Positions 19,225 to 27,438 of a stretch of DNA of 51,860 bases are shown piece after piece. A program made the translations under genes and the position numbers. The number at the start of each line of letters is the position of its first letter. Within the stretch, counting starts at the first letter, position 1. Below the pieces are notes generated by a model. It was not told the origin of the DNA. It saw only the letters and a program-made list of their open reading frames with translations, and ran no database searches. Origin of the DNA: Gammaproteobacteria bacterium (GTDB lineage Bacteria; Pseudomonadota; Gammaproteobacteria; Burkholderiales; Burkholderiaceae_C); NCBI GenBank assembly GCA_018820395.1, contig JAHJOG010000053.1, positions 1 to 51,860 of the forward strand, written 5' to 3'.

Positions 19225-20379
19225 TCAGAGCACCCGGCGGCCCTCGCGCCAGACGCTGCGCACCACCGCGTGGCGGCGCCCGTCCGGCATCTCGGTCATG
19301 CGCACGCGCACCAGGTCCGCGCGCAGGCCCGGAACGATCGCGCCACGGTCGTCCAGCCCCGCTGCGCGTGCCGGCGCGTGCGACACGGTCGCGATGGCCT
19401 GCGGCAGGCTCAGGATCTCGTCGTGCACCAGCCGCATCGCCGCGCTCAGCAGGCTGCTGGGCACATAGTCCGACGACAGGATGTCGAGCAGGCCTTCGCG
19501 CGCCAGGTCGCTCGCGGCCACGTTGCCCGAATGCGAGCCGCCGCGCACCACGTTGGGTCCGCCCATGACGGTGGCCAGGCCGTGCTCGCGCGCAGCGCGC
19601 GCCGCCGCCAGCGTGGTCGGGAACTCCGACATGCTCACGCCTTCGGCATGCGCCTGCTCGACGTGGGCGACGGTCGTGTCGTCGTGGCTGGCCATCGCGA
19701 TGCCGTGCGTGCGGCAGTAGTCGACGAAGTAGCTGCGATGCGGCTGCGCATAGCGGGCCTGCAGCGTCGCGGCGTTGGCCACCTGGCGCTCGAACTTCTC
19801 GGGGCTCCAACCCTTCTTGCCGGTGTAGTAGATGCGCGCGACGTCGATGTTTTCCCACTGGCGCTGGCCCGGCGTGTGGTCCATCAGCGAAATCAGCGAC
19901 AGCCGCGGATGCCCGTGGAAGGGCTCGAACAGATCGATGGTGTTGGGCGCCGGCAGTTCGCAGCGCACGTGCAGGTGATGGTCGGCGCGCAGCAGGTCGT
20001 GGCGGCTGCAGTGGTCGAGCGCCGCGAGCGCTGCGTCCCACGAACTGCCGCGCAGGCTGTCGGTGTCGGCTTCGCCGACGCCGAGCGCGTCGAAGACGGT
20101 GGTGATGCCGGCAGCGGCAATCTCGGCGTCGTGCGCGAGCAGGGCCGGCATTTCGGCCCACTGCACCTTGGGGCGCGGCATGAGGTGGCGCTCGAAGTTG
20201 TCGGTGTGCACCTCGACCAGGCCCGGCAACAGGTAGTCGCCTTCGAGATCGACCTGGCCGAATCCGCCTGCGCCCGAGCTCATCTCGACGATGCGGCCGT
20301 CCGCCACGCGCAGGCTGCCGTGCACCACCTCGCCGGGCAGCACCATGCGGGCGTTGGTGAAGAGGGTTTCCGGGTTCAT
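19225..20379 (-). CDS. phnM: Alpha-D-ribose 1-methylphosphonate 5-triphosphate diphosphatase PhnM
   Basis: A 384-residue amidohydrolase-fold enzyme that removes pyrophosphate from the 5-triphosphate before C-P cleavage. Metal-binding pieces include LLPGLVEVHTDNFERH near residue 50-65, ASHDDTT and a late Asp in ARAAGLDDRGAI. Length fits PhnM (about 380). The start overlaps the phnL stop in ATGA, so it is coupled. It is the last gene of the phnGHIJKLM unit. Confidence 0.93.
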   Translation of the reverse strand: MNPETLFTNARMVLPGEVVHGSLRVADGRIVEMSSGAGGFGQVDLEGDYLLPGLVEVHTDNFERHLMPRPKVQWAEMPALLAHDAEIAAAGITTVFDALGVGEADTDSLRGSSWDAALAALDHCSRHDLLRADHHLHVRCELPAPNTIDLFEPFHGHPRLSLISLMDHTPGQRQWENIDVARIYYTGKKGWSPEKFERQVANAATLQARYAQPHRSYFVDYCRTHGIAMASHDDTTVAHVEQAHAEGVSMSEFPTTLAAARAAREHGLATVMGGPNVVRGGSHSGNVAASDLAREGLLDILSSDYVPSSLLSAAMRLVHDEILSLPQAIATVSHAPARAAGLDDRGAIVPGLRADLVRVRMTEMPDGRRHAVVRSVWREGRRVL

Positions 20380-21092
20380 GCAAGGCTCCTGAAATCGCCG
20401 ACGTCGATGCGGCGCGTGGCGACTGCCGAGCGCACCTCGGCGTCATGAAAGATGCCGATCATGGCCGTGCCGCGCGCTGCGGCCTCGCGGATCAGCTCGA
20501 TGACGGTACGGGTGTTGGCGGCGTCGAGCGAGGCGGTCGGCTCGTCGAGCAGCAGCAGCGGCTTGGGCTTGATCATGTTGCGCGCGATGTTGACGCGCTG
20601 CTGTTCGCCCCCCGAAAACGTGGCGGGCGCCAGATGCCACATCCGCTCGGGAATGCGAAGCCGCGTGAGCCAGCGGCGCGCTTCTTCGCGCGCGGCCTCG
20701 ATGCCGGCGGCGTCGTCCTGGGCGTCTTCCGCGAGCGGCTCGGCCACCACGTCGAGCGCCGACACGCGCGGGATCACCCGCAGGAACTGGCTGACGTAGC
20801 CGATCGTGTCGCGGCGCAGGCGCACCAGCTCGCGCGGCGCGAGTTCGGTGAGTTCCATCGGAGCTTCGCCCGGCGGGCAGATCCGGATGCGGCCCGTGCT
20901 GGCGCGGTAGTTGGCGTAGATGAGCTTGAGCAGCGTGCTCTTGCCCTGGCCCGAGGGGCCTTCGAGCACCACGCATTCGCCCGCATCCACGCGCAGCTCG
21001 ACGCCTTCGAGCACTGGGAGTTCGAGGTGGTTCTGGTGGTGCAGCGTGAAGCGCTTGGACAGGCCTTCGATGTGGAGCAGGGTGGCGGTCAT
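20376..21092 (-). CDS. phnL: C-P lyase complex ATPase subunit PhnL
   Basis: A 238-residue ABC-type ATPase of the C-P lyase system, not a transporter. Walker A is EGPSGQGKST, the signature is FSGGEQQR, and Walker B is LLLLDEPTASLD. Like other PhnL proteins it has the insertion with FLRVIPRVSALDVV. It overlaps phnK upstream and phnM downstream by four bases each. Confidence 0.93.
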   Translation of the reverse strand: MTATLLHIEGLSKRFTLHHQNHLELPVLEGVELRVDAGECVVLEGPSGQGKSTLLKLIYANYRASTGRIRICPPGEAPMELTELAPRELVRLRRDTIGYVSQFLRVIPRVSALDVVAEPLAEDAQDDAAGIEAAREEARRWLTRLRIPERMWHLAPATFSGGEQQRVNIARNMIKPKPLLLLDEPTASLDAANTRTVIELIREAAARGTAMIGIFHDAEVRSAVATRRIDVGDFRSLA

Positions 21093-21883
21093 GGCTGAAG
21101 CACCGAGGAAACGAGGAGCTGGGTGTAGGGATGCTGCGGGTCGTCGAGCACCTGATCGGTAAGACCGGCCTCGACCACGCGGCCCTGCTGCATGACGATC
21201 ATCCGGTGGGCGAGCAGCCGCGCCACCGCGAGATCGTGCGTCACCACGATGGCGGCGAGCTGCATCTTTCGGGTGAGCTGGCGCAGCAGGTCGAGCAGCC
21301 TGGCCTGCACCGACACGTCGAGACCGGAGGTGGGCTCGTCCATGAACATCAGGCGCGGCCGGGTGACGAGGTTGCGTGCGATCTGCAGGCGCTGACGCAT
21401 GCCGCCCGAGAAGGTGCGCGGCGTGTCGTCGATGCGCGCGGGGTCGATTTCCACCTGCTGCAGCCAGTCGGCGGCGGTGGCGCGCAGCCGGCCGTAGTGC
21501 CGCTCGCCGAGGCCCATCAGCCGCTCGGCGACGTTGGCTCCGGCCGACACGTCCATGCGCAATCCGTCGGCCGCGTCCTGGTGGACGAAGCCCCAGTCGG
21601 TGCGCGCAAGCAGGCGCCGCTCGGCTTCCGACAACGCGAAGACATCGCGCAGTCCGCTCGCGCGCATCTGGTAGAGCACGCTGCCGTGGTCGGGCCGGCT
21701 GCGCGCGGCCACTGCGTTCAGCAAGGTCGACTTGCCCGAGCCCGATTCGCCGACCACGGCGAGCACTTCACCGGGCCAGAGATCGAAGGACGCCTCGTGC
21801 AGCGCGACGCGGTCGCCGTAGCGCTTGCCGATGCCGCGCACGCGCAGCAACGGAAGCGGGTTGGAGTTCACGTCGGCGCTCAT
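21089..21883 (-). CDS. phnK: C-P lyase complex ATPase subunit PhnK
   Basis: A 264-residue ABC-type ATPase that docks on the PhnGHIJ core. Walker A is GESGSGKST, signature FSGGMRQR, Walker B LMFMDEPTSGLD. The FVHQDAADGLRMDVSAGAN segment is typical of PhnK. A strong ribosome site (GGAGGAG) precedes the ATG at 21883, which is why this start is chosen over longer options. Its start overlaps phnJ in ATGA. Confidence 0.93.
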   Translation of the reverse strand: MSADVNSNPLPLLRVRGIGKRYGDRVALHEASFDLWPGEVLAVVGESGSGKSTLLNAVAARSRPDHGSVLYQMRASGLRDVFALSEAERRLLARTDWGFVHQDAADGLRMDVSAGANVAERLMGLGERHYGRLRATAADWLQQVEIDPARIDDTPRTFSGGMRQRLQIARNLVTRPRLMFMDEPTSGLDVSVQARLLDLLRQLTRKMQLAAIVVTHDLAVARLLAHRMIVMQQGRVVEAGLTDQVLDDPQHPYTQLLVSSVLQP

Positions 21884-22752
21884 GGCGTCTCCTCCTCGAG
21901 TGGCTGCGGCGCGGGCACGGCGTCCTGCCGGCGCGACTGGCAGTAGTCCGAATCGGAGCACACGTGCATGCGCGTGCCGGCGTCGTCGGTGATGACCTCG
22001 TCCAGAAAGCTGTCGGTCGCGCCGCACATCGCGCATGGAACCGCCCAGCGCTGCACCTCGAAGGGATGGTCTTCGAAGCCCAGGCTCTCGACGCGGGTGT
22101 AGGGGGGCACGGCGTAGATGCGCTTTTCGCGCCCCGCGCCGAACAGTTGCAGGGCCGGGTTCATGTGCATCTTGGGGTTGTCGAACTTGGGGATGGGCGA
22201 GGGCGACATGAGATAGCGCCCGTCGACCAGCACCGGGTAGTCGTAGGTGGTGGCGATGTGGCCGTAGCGCGCGATGTCTTCATAGAGCTTGACGTGCATC
22301 AGCCCGTATTCGGCGAGCGCGTGCAGCGTGCGGGTGGTGGCTTCGACTGGTTCGAGCCGCTGCATGGGCTCGGGCACCGGCACCTGATACACCAGCACCT
22401 GGCCCTCGGCCAACGGTTGTTCGGGAATGCGATGGCGGGTCTGAATCAGCGTGGCTTCGCCAGTGCGGGTGGTGGTGCGCACACCGGTCGTGCGCTCGAA
22501 GAAGCGCCGGATGTTGACGGCGTTCACCGTGTCGTCCGAGCCCTGGTCGATGACCTTGAGCACGTCCTGTGGCCCGATCACGCAAGCCGTGACCTGAATG
22601 CCCCCGGTGCCCCAACCATAGGGCAGCGGCATCTCGCGCGAGCCGAACGGAACCTGGTAGCCGGGAATGGCCACGGCCTTGAGGATGGCGCGCCGGATCA
22701 TGCGCTTGGTGCGCTCGTCGAGGTAGGCGAAGTTGAAGTCCTGCTCTTTCAT
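21880..22752 (-). CDS. phnJ: Alpha-D-ribose 1-methylphosphonate 5-phosphate C-P lyase PhnJ
   Basis: A 290-residue radical-SAM-type enzyme that breaks the C-P bond and releases methane or another alkane. The iron-sulfur cysteines C240, C243 and C265 and the catalytic C271 lie in the PCAMCGATDS to CSDSDYC block. They are shifted by one from the E. coli positions (241, 244, 266, 272), so the catalytic set is complete. The C-terminus ends in a short Pro/Glu tail. Start overlaps phnI by four bases. Confidence 0.95.
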   Translation of the reverse strand: MKEQDFNFAYLDERTKRMIRRAILKAVAIPGYQVPFGSREMPLPYGWGTGGIQVTACVIGPQDVLKVIDQGSDDTVNAVNIRRFFERTTGVRTTTRTGEATLIQTRHRIPEQPLAEGQVLVYQVPVPEPMQRLEPVEATTRTLHALAEYGLMHVKLYEDIARYGHIATTYDYPVLVDGRYLMSPSPIPKFDNPKMHMNPALQLFGAGREKRIYAVPPYTRVESLGFEDHPFEVQRWAVPCAMCGATDSFLDEVITDDAGTRMHVCSDSDYCQSRRQDAVPAPQPLEEETP

Positions 22753-23927
22753 GCGTCGTCTCCGGCCGTGGCCTTCGGTGCGGCGGCGCGCATGCGGCGC
22801 ACCAGCTCGAGTTCGGACTGGAAGTCCACGTAGTGCGGCAGCTTCAGGTGCTGAACGAAGCCCGAGGCTTCCAGGCTGTCGCTGTGCGAAAGCACGAACT
22901 CCTGCATCTGCGCGGGCGACTCGACCGGCTCGCCCAACTCGTCGGCACGCAGGGCGCGGTCGACCAGGCTCATGGCCATGGCCTTGCGCTCGCTGTGGCC
23001 GAACGCCAGCCCGTAGCCGCGCGTGAACTGCGGCGGCTCGGTCTTGCTGCCGGCGAACTGGTTGACCATTTCGCATTCGGTGATGTCGATGTCGCCGATC
23101 GAGATAGGAAAGCCCAGTTCTTCGGGCTCGATCTCGACCGCGACGCTACCGAAGCGGATCTCTCCGACGAAGGGGTGCGTGTGCGAATAGCCGCGCTGCG
23201 TCGAATAGGCCATGGCGAGCAGAAAGCCCTCGTCGCCGCGCGCGAGGTTCTGCAGCCGTGTGGCCCGGTCGGCCGGAAAGCGCAGCGGTTCGCGCGTGAG
23301 GTCGACGGGCGCCGGGTCGCCGGGCGGAATGCGGCGGGTTTCGATCAGGCGCTCGTGGTTGAGCAGATCGACCACGCGGGGGACTTCGTCGCTGCCAGCG
23401 CCTGACGGTGCGTGCCGTGGCGTGTGCGGGTCGGCATCGGAGTGTGCTGCGGCATCGTGACGAACGTCGGCCTTCGCATCGTTGGCTGCCTCGGCGTCGG
23501 CATCAGCGGCATCGTCGGCCGAAGCCAGCAGCGAGAAGTCCAGCAGCCGTTGTGTGTAGTCGTAGGTCGGCCCCAGCACCTGTCCGCCGGGCAGGTCCTT
23601 GAAGGTTGCCGACACGCGTCGGTCGAGCTGCATGCGTGCGGTGTCCAGCGCCAGGGTCGTGCCCAGCCGGGGAAGCGTCGCACGGTACGCGCGCAACAGG
23701 AAGATCGCTTCGACCAGATCGCCTGCGGCCTGTTTGATCGCGAGCGCGGCGAGCTCCGGGTCGTACACCGAGCCTTCGGTCATCACTCGATCCACCGCCA
23801 GCCGGAGCTGGCTGCGAATCTGCGCGACCGAGAGTTCGGGTGTGTCGCGTGCGCCGCGCCGGCGCGCGGCCAGCAAGCGGTAGCTCTGGAGGATGGCGGC
23901 TTCTCCGCCCTTGACGGCAACGTACAT
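22749..23927 (-). CDS. phnI: C-P lyase core subunit PhnI, with an acidic insert
   Basis: A 392-residue nucleosidase-like core subunit that, with PhnG, H and L, couples phosphonate to ribose. The family blocks TYDYTQRLLDFSLLA, RGDEGFLLAMAYSTQRGY and ECEMVNQFAG are intact. Compared with PhnI of E. coli (about 354 residues), it is longer because of an Asp/Ala/His-rich loop at about residues 136-181. The extra sequence is low complexity and probably disordered. Confidence 0.93.
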   Translation of the reverse strand: MYVAVKGGEAAILQSYRLLAARRRGARDTPELSVAQIRSQLRLAVDRVMTEGSVYDPELAALAIKQAAGDLVEAIFLLRAYRATLPRLGTTLALDTARMQLDRRVSATFKDLPGGQVLGPTYDYTQRLLDFSLLASADDAADADAEAANDAKADVRHDAAAHSDADPHTPRHAPSGAGSDEVPRVVDLLNHERLIETRRIPPGDPAPVDLTREPLRFPADRATRLQNLARGDEGFLLAMAYSTQRGYSHTHPFVGEIRFGSVAVEIEPEELGFPISIGDIDITECEMVNQFAGSKTEPPQFTRGYGLAFGHSERKAMAMSLVDRALRADELGEPVESPAQMQEFVLSHSDSLEASGFVQHLKLPHYVDFQSELELVRRMRAAAPKATAGDDA

Positions 23928-23930
23928 GGG

Positions 23931-24560
23931 TCAGCCTTCGAGTTCGATGCGGGTGGTGCGCGGCAGACCGACGATCTGCCGCTCGGTGGCGAGGAACAGG
24001 TCGACCCCGCACGGGAACGCCGCCTGCCCGGCGCTGCGCTCGGCCAGGAGCTTCTGCGCAACGGCGTCGGGCAGGCCGTCGACGCACAGGCGCACGCTGT
24101 CGCGGATGCCCGGGCCGCGCAGCGTCCAGCCCTCATCGCCGGCACCGTCGGCCAGGGACGGCACATCGAAGATGCAGGTGGCCGACTGGTCGGGATAGTG
24201 TTCGGTGCCTTGTGCAAGGCGGTCGAGCGGCGGCGGCTCGTCGCTCGCGGCCACCCAGGCGAAGTGGGCTTCTCCGATCTCGTCGACCACGCGGCAGCCG
24301 CAGTGGAATCGCAGCCAGGCGGAAGCGTCGCTGCTCGCGAGCGTCGGTGAGAGCCACACGCGGCAGTCCGGATCCAGCAATGCAAGCAGAAGAACGGCCG
24401 AGGCCGCGTGGCCTCGCTCGGGCACTTCGGCCTCGCGCGGCATGTCGATCAGCCGGCCCGGATGCGACAGCGCTTCCAGTGCGGCGCGAAACACCGCCTG
24501 GCTGTCTCGCGCAAGGTCGGCAAAGCCGGCGCCCATGGTGCTCAGGTCCTGCGTTTTCAT
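23931..24560 (-). CDS. phnH: C-P lyase core subunit PhnH
   Basis: A 209-residue protein of the PhnGHIJ core. Recognised from LARDSQAVFRAALEALSHPG near the N-terminus and from the middle block GTEHYPDQSATCIFDV. It has a pyridoxal-transferase-like fold in relatives, with no known separate catalysis. It is separated from phnI by three bases and overlaps phnG by four. Confidence 0.9.
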   Translation of the reverse strand: MKTQDLSTMGAGFADLARDSQAVFRAALEALSHPGRLIDMPREAEVPERGHAASAVLLLALLDPDCRVWLSPTLASSDASAWLRFHCGCRVVDEIGEAHFAWVAASDEPPPLDRLAQGTEHYPDQSATCIFDVPSLADGAGDEGWTLRGPGIRDSVRLCVDGLPDAVAQKLLAERSAGQAAFPCGVDLFLATERQIVGLPRTTRIELEG

Positions 24561-25069
24561 TCGGTGTCCTCGTCGTCGGGCGCCGTGCCGGCCTCGCGGG
24601 CCACGGTGAAGAATTCGACCTTGCTGCCCTGTGCCTGCGCATGGCGGCTCGCGCGGTCGGCCGCGAGTCGTTCGCGCAACGGCGCCAGCAACTGCCGCTC
24701 GAGTTCGGGCTGCTGCGCGGGGTCCTGCAGCAGCGCATCGGCGATGGCCGCGAGGCGGGCTTGCCGGTGCGAGCGGCCGAGTACGTAGGCCACGCCCACC
24801 TTGGCCGACTCGCGCGACACACCGCCGACGCGCAACGCACAGCGCGTGACCGTGACCTCACCGAGATTGAATCGCTCTCCCGTGCCACCCGCACGCCCCT
24901 GGACCATCATGAGGCCGGTTTCCGGCGGCCGCAGCCATTGGGGTTCGATGCGGGTGTGCTGCGCAAGGGCCGGCTCCAGCAGCGCGACGGGCGCCCGTGC
25001 GAGCAACGCCATCCAGTCCGGCCTGCACAATGGCCGATCGGCCGGGAGATTGTCAAAGGCATGAAACAT
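24557..25069 (-). CDS. phnG: C-P lyase core subunit PhnG
   Basis: A 170-residue core subunit, first gene of the phnGHIJKLM unit. Family blocks are WMALLARAPVALLEPAL, LRPPETGLMMVQGRAGG and GEVTVTRCALRVGG. The ATG at 25069 gives the usual length. The divergent phnF starts 79 bases away, with the palindrome at 25094-25105 between them. Confidence 0.9.
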   Translation of the reverse strand: MFHAFDNLPADRPLCRPDWMALLARAPVALLEPALAQHTRIEPQWLRPPETGLMMVQGRAGGTGERFNLGEVTVTRCALRVGGVSRESAKVGVAYVLGRSHRQARLAAIADALLQDPAQQPELERQLLAPLRERLAADRASRHAQAQGSKVEFFTVAREAGTAPDDEDTE

Positions 25070-25093
25070 GTCGGTGATACGCTCGCCAAAAGT

Positions 25094-25105
25094 TGTATAG
25101 ACAAT
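25094..25105. promoter_or_regulatory. Probable PhnF operator in the phnG-phnF divergent promoter
   Basis: TTGTATAGACAA is a near-perfect 12-bp inverted repeat. On the phnG side the opposite strand reads TATACA inside it, a plausible -10. Its twin stands before phnC. The position between the regulator gene and phnG suits autoregulation plus control of the C-P lyase unit. Confidence 0.6.
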
Positions 25106-25148
25106 TTAATCACAGATCGCGAGATTAGAGAGTGCGCGTGTAATCTTC

Positions 25149-25922
25149 ATGACAACCGCTACGCCTTCCACGACTTCGACTTCTTCCGTCTCGACGGCGC
25201 CATCGCCTGCGCCGCGCGACAGCTTCTGGACCCGCATCGCCGCCGAGCTTGCCGACGCGATCGCGCGCGGCATCTACCCGCCCGGCGAGCGGCTGCCGTC
25301 GGAACATGCGCTGGCCGAGCTGTACGGCGTCAACCGGCACACCATCCGCCGGTCGCTGGCAAGCCTGTGCAACCGCGGCCTGCTGCGTGCGACGCAAGGC
25401 AGCGGCACCTACGTCGAGGAATTCGCGGTGGACGTGGCGCTCGCCAAGCGCGTGCGGCACCAGCAGAGCATGACGTCGCTCGGGCTGCGCGGGACACTGC
25501 ATGTGATCGATGCGCGCAACGTGCGGGCCACCGCGGCTCAGGCGCGCGTGCTGCGCGTGCCGACGCGCAGTGCGCTGCTCTGCCTGCATGTGCTCGGCGA
25601 TGCCGAACAGCAGCCGATGCAGTTCAGCGAACGCTACTTTCCGCTGCCGCGCTTTGCCGGCCTCGAGCAAGTCGTGCGCGAGACCGGGTCGATCACGGCC
25701 GCCTTCGCCGCGTGCGGAGTCGACGACTACACGCGGCTCGAGAACCGCATCACGGCACAGATGCCCGAACGCGACGTGGCCGCGCATCTCAAGCAGTCGG
25801 TCAATCGCCCGGTGCTGCTGGTCGAGAGCGTCAACGTCGATCCGAGGGGCGAGCCGATCGAGTTCTCCCGCGCCTGGTTCGCGGGCGACCGGGTCACGCT
25901 CACCGTGGCCCACTCGGGATAA
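25149..25922 (+). CDS. phnF: Phosphonate metabolism transcriptional regulator PhnF (GntR/HutC family)
   Basis: A 257-residue regulator. After a Ser/Thr/Pro-rich N-terminal extension of about 22 residues comes the GntR winged helix (PPGERLPSEHALAELYGVNR), whose recognition helix is in NRHTIRRSLASL. The rest is a UTRA effector-binding domain (FSERYFPLPRF, EFSRAWFAGDR). It is expected to sense a phosphonate-pathway ligand and bind the palindromes beside it and before phnC. It heads the rightward unit phnF-DUF1045-phnN. Confidence 0.92.
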   Translation: MTTATPSTTSTSSVSTAPSPAPRDSFWTRIAAELADAIARGIYPPGERLPSEHALAELYGVNRHTIRRSLASLCNRGLLRATQGSGTYVEEFAVDVALAKRVRHQQSMTSLGLRGTLHVIDARNVRATAAQARVLRVPTRSALLCLHVLGDAEQQPMQFSERYFPLPRFAGLEQVVRETGSITAAFAACGVDDYTRLENRITAQMPERDVAAHLKQSVNRPVLLVESVNVDPRGEPIEFSRAWFAGDRVTLTVAHSG

Positions 25923-25926
25923 CGCC

Positions 25927-26616
25927 ATGCATCGCTACGCCCTCTACTTTGCGCCGCGCGTCGACACCGAATGGTGGGAGGCCGGCAGCCGATGGATCGG
26001 CCGCTGCGCAGCGCGGCAAGTCGACATGCCGCAACCGCCGGTGCCCGGTGTCTCCGCCGAAGAGCAGCGTCGATGGACGGCCGCCCCGCGCCGGTACGGA
26101 TGGCACGCCACATTGAGAGCGCCTTTCAAGCTCGCGGCGCAGGCGGATATGGCATCGGTGCGCGCGGCATTGCGGCTCATCTGCAAAGCCGCCTCGTTCG
26201 ACATGCCCACGCTGGAGGTGGCGCGGATCGACGACTTCCTGGCGCTCGTCCCGCACGGCGACAGCGGGGCCATCGACGCCATGGCTGCGCGCTGCGTCAT
26301 CGAAATGGATTCGCAGGCAGCGCCGCTCGATGCCAACGACCTGGCCAGGCGGCGTGCAGCAGGCCTCACGCCGCACGAAGATGCACTGCTGGAGCGCTGG
26401 GGCTATCCGTACGTGTTCGATTGCTTTCGCTTTCACATGTCGCTCACGGGCTCGTTGAAGGACGCGTCGCCGACCACCGTGGCCGCCCTGCACGAAGCAG
26501 CCAGCGATTGGTTCAGCGGCCTGCCCCCCTTGCGCTTCGACTCGGTGTCGCTGTTCGGCGAGCCCGCGCCGGGCGCCGACTTCGTGTTGATCGAGCAATG
26601 CGGGCTCCGAGCATGA
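25927..26616 (+). CDS. DUF1045 phosphonate-locus protein (2H phosphoesterase-like)
   Basis: A 229-residue protein of the phosphonate-operon DUF1045 family, related to 2H phosphoesterases that open cyclic phosphates. The two H-x-T/S motifs are present: HATL in YGWHATLRAPF and HMSL in FRFHMSLTG. It starts four bases after phnF and its stop overlaps the phnN start in ATGA. No phnP gene is in the window, so this protein may supply the missing cyclic ribose-phosphate opening step (inference). Confidence 0.85.
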   Translation: MHRYALYFAPRVDTEWWEAGSRWIGRCAARQVDMPQPPVPGVSAEEQRRWTAAPRRYGWHATLRAPFKLAAQADMASVRAALRLICKAASFDMPTLEVARIDDFLALVPHGDSGAIDAMAARCVIEMDSQAAPLDANDLARRRAAGLTPHEDALLERWGYPYVFDCFRFHMSLTGSLKDASPTTVAALHEAASDWFSGLPPLRFDSVSLFGEPAPGADFVLIEQCGLRA

Positions 26617-27188
26617 CGGGGCGCCTCTTCTATTTCATCGGCCCGTCGGGGGCCGGCAAGGACAGTCTTCTGAACTGGGTCAAGACGCATGCGCCTGCGC
26701 CGCTCGCGGTGCACCTCGCGCGGCGCACCATCACGCGGCCGCTGCATGCCGGCGAGGAAGACCACGACAGCGTCGACGCGCGCGCGTTCGCCCTGCTCTG
26801 CGAGGCGCAGGCCTTCGCGCTGGATTGGCAGGCGAACGGCCTGCGCTATGGGGTGCGCCACGACGAGCTCTCGCCGATCCATCGCGGCGCGTGGGTACTG
26901 GTGAACGGCTCGCGCGCCTATCTTCCGGAGGCGCGTGCGCGGTTTCCCGAAATGATCGTGGTGCACGTGAGCGCGGGCGCCGAGACGCTGCGGCGACGGC
27001 TGACCGCGCGGGCGCGCGAAAGCGCGGACATGGTCGAACAACGCGTTCATCGCGCCGGCCAGTTTGCGCCGCCGACCGAAGCGATCCAGGTGCGCAACGA
27101 CGGCGCGCTCGAGGAGGCCGGCGAGCGAATGCTGCAGGACATGCGCAATCGCGCTGCTGAAGACATCCGAGCCGAAGGCAGTCGCTGA
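26613..27188 (+). CDS. phnN: Ribose 1,5-bisphosphate phosphokinase PhnN
   Basis: A 191-residue guanylate-kinase-like enzyme that makes PRPP from ribose 1,5-bisphosphate, the last step of C-P lyase carbon salvage. The P-loop is GPSGAGKDS, and RRTITRPLHAGEEDH is the substrate side typical of PhnN. The start overlaps DUF1045 by four bases. Confidence 0.9.
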   Translation: MTGRLFYFIGPSGAGKDSLLNWVKTHAPAPLAVHLARRTITRPLHAGEEDHDSVDARAFALLCEAQAFALDWQANGLRYGVRHDELSPIHRGAWVLVNGSRAYLPEARARFPEMIVVHVSAGAETLRRRLTARARESADMVEQRVHRAGQFAPPTEAIQVRNDGALEEAGERMLQDMRNRAAEDIRAEGSR

Positions 27189-27381
27189 CATTTATCGTTA
27201 CACGGGGCGGTGTCCGACAATAGCGCGGGGCTTCGGCTTTCAAACTTTCGATGTCATCGCTCGGCGAAAATTCGCATCGTTGTTGTACGGTTTGCAATGG
27301 GTGCGAAATTTGCAACCCGCTGGCAACAAAGCTGAACTCCCTCGGTCGCAAGAGCCTGTACCGTCTACCTAAGGACCCACC

Positions 27382-27438
27382 ATGGTTCTTTGCTTCCCGC
27401 GTTCGATCGCGTTCCGTTTCCGCATGTCAGTTCAATGA
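27382..27438 (+). CDS. Leader ORF coupled to the FAAL-NRPS gene (18 aa)
   Basis: A short ORF, MVLCFPRSIAFRFRMSVQ, with AAGGA six bases before its ATG. Its TGA overlaps the ATG of the megasynthase gene (ATGA at 27435-27438). The synthase ATG itself has no ribosome site, so ribosomes ending the leader could restart there. The peptide has no obvious attenuation codons. It could also be a chance ORF. Confidence 0.45.
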   Translation: MVLCFPRSIAFRFRMSVQ

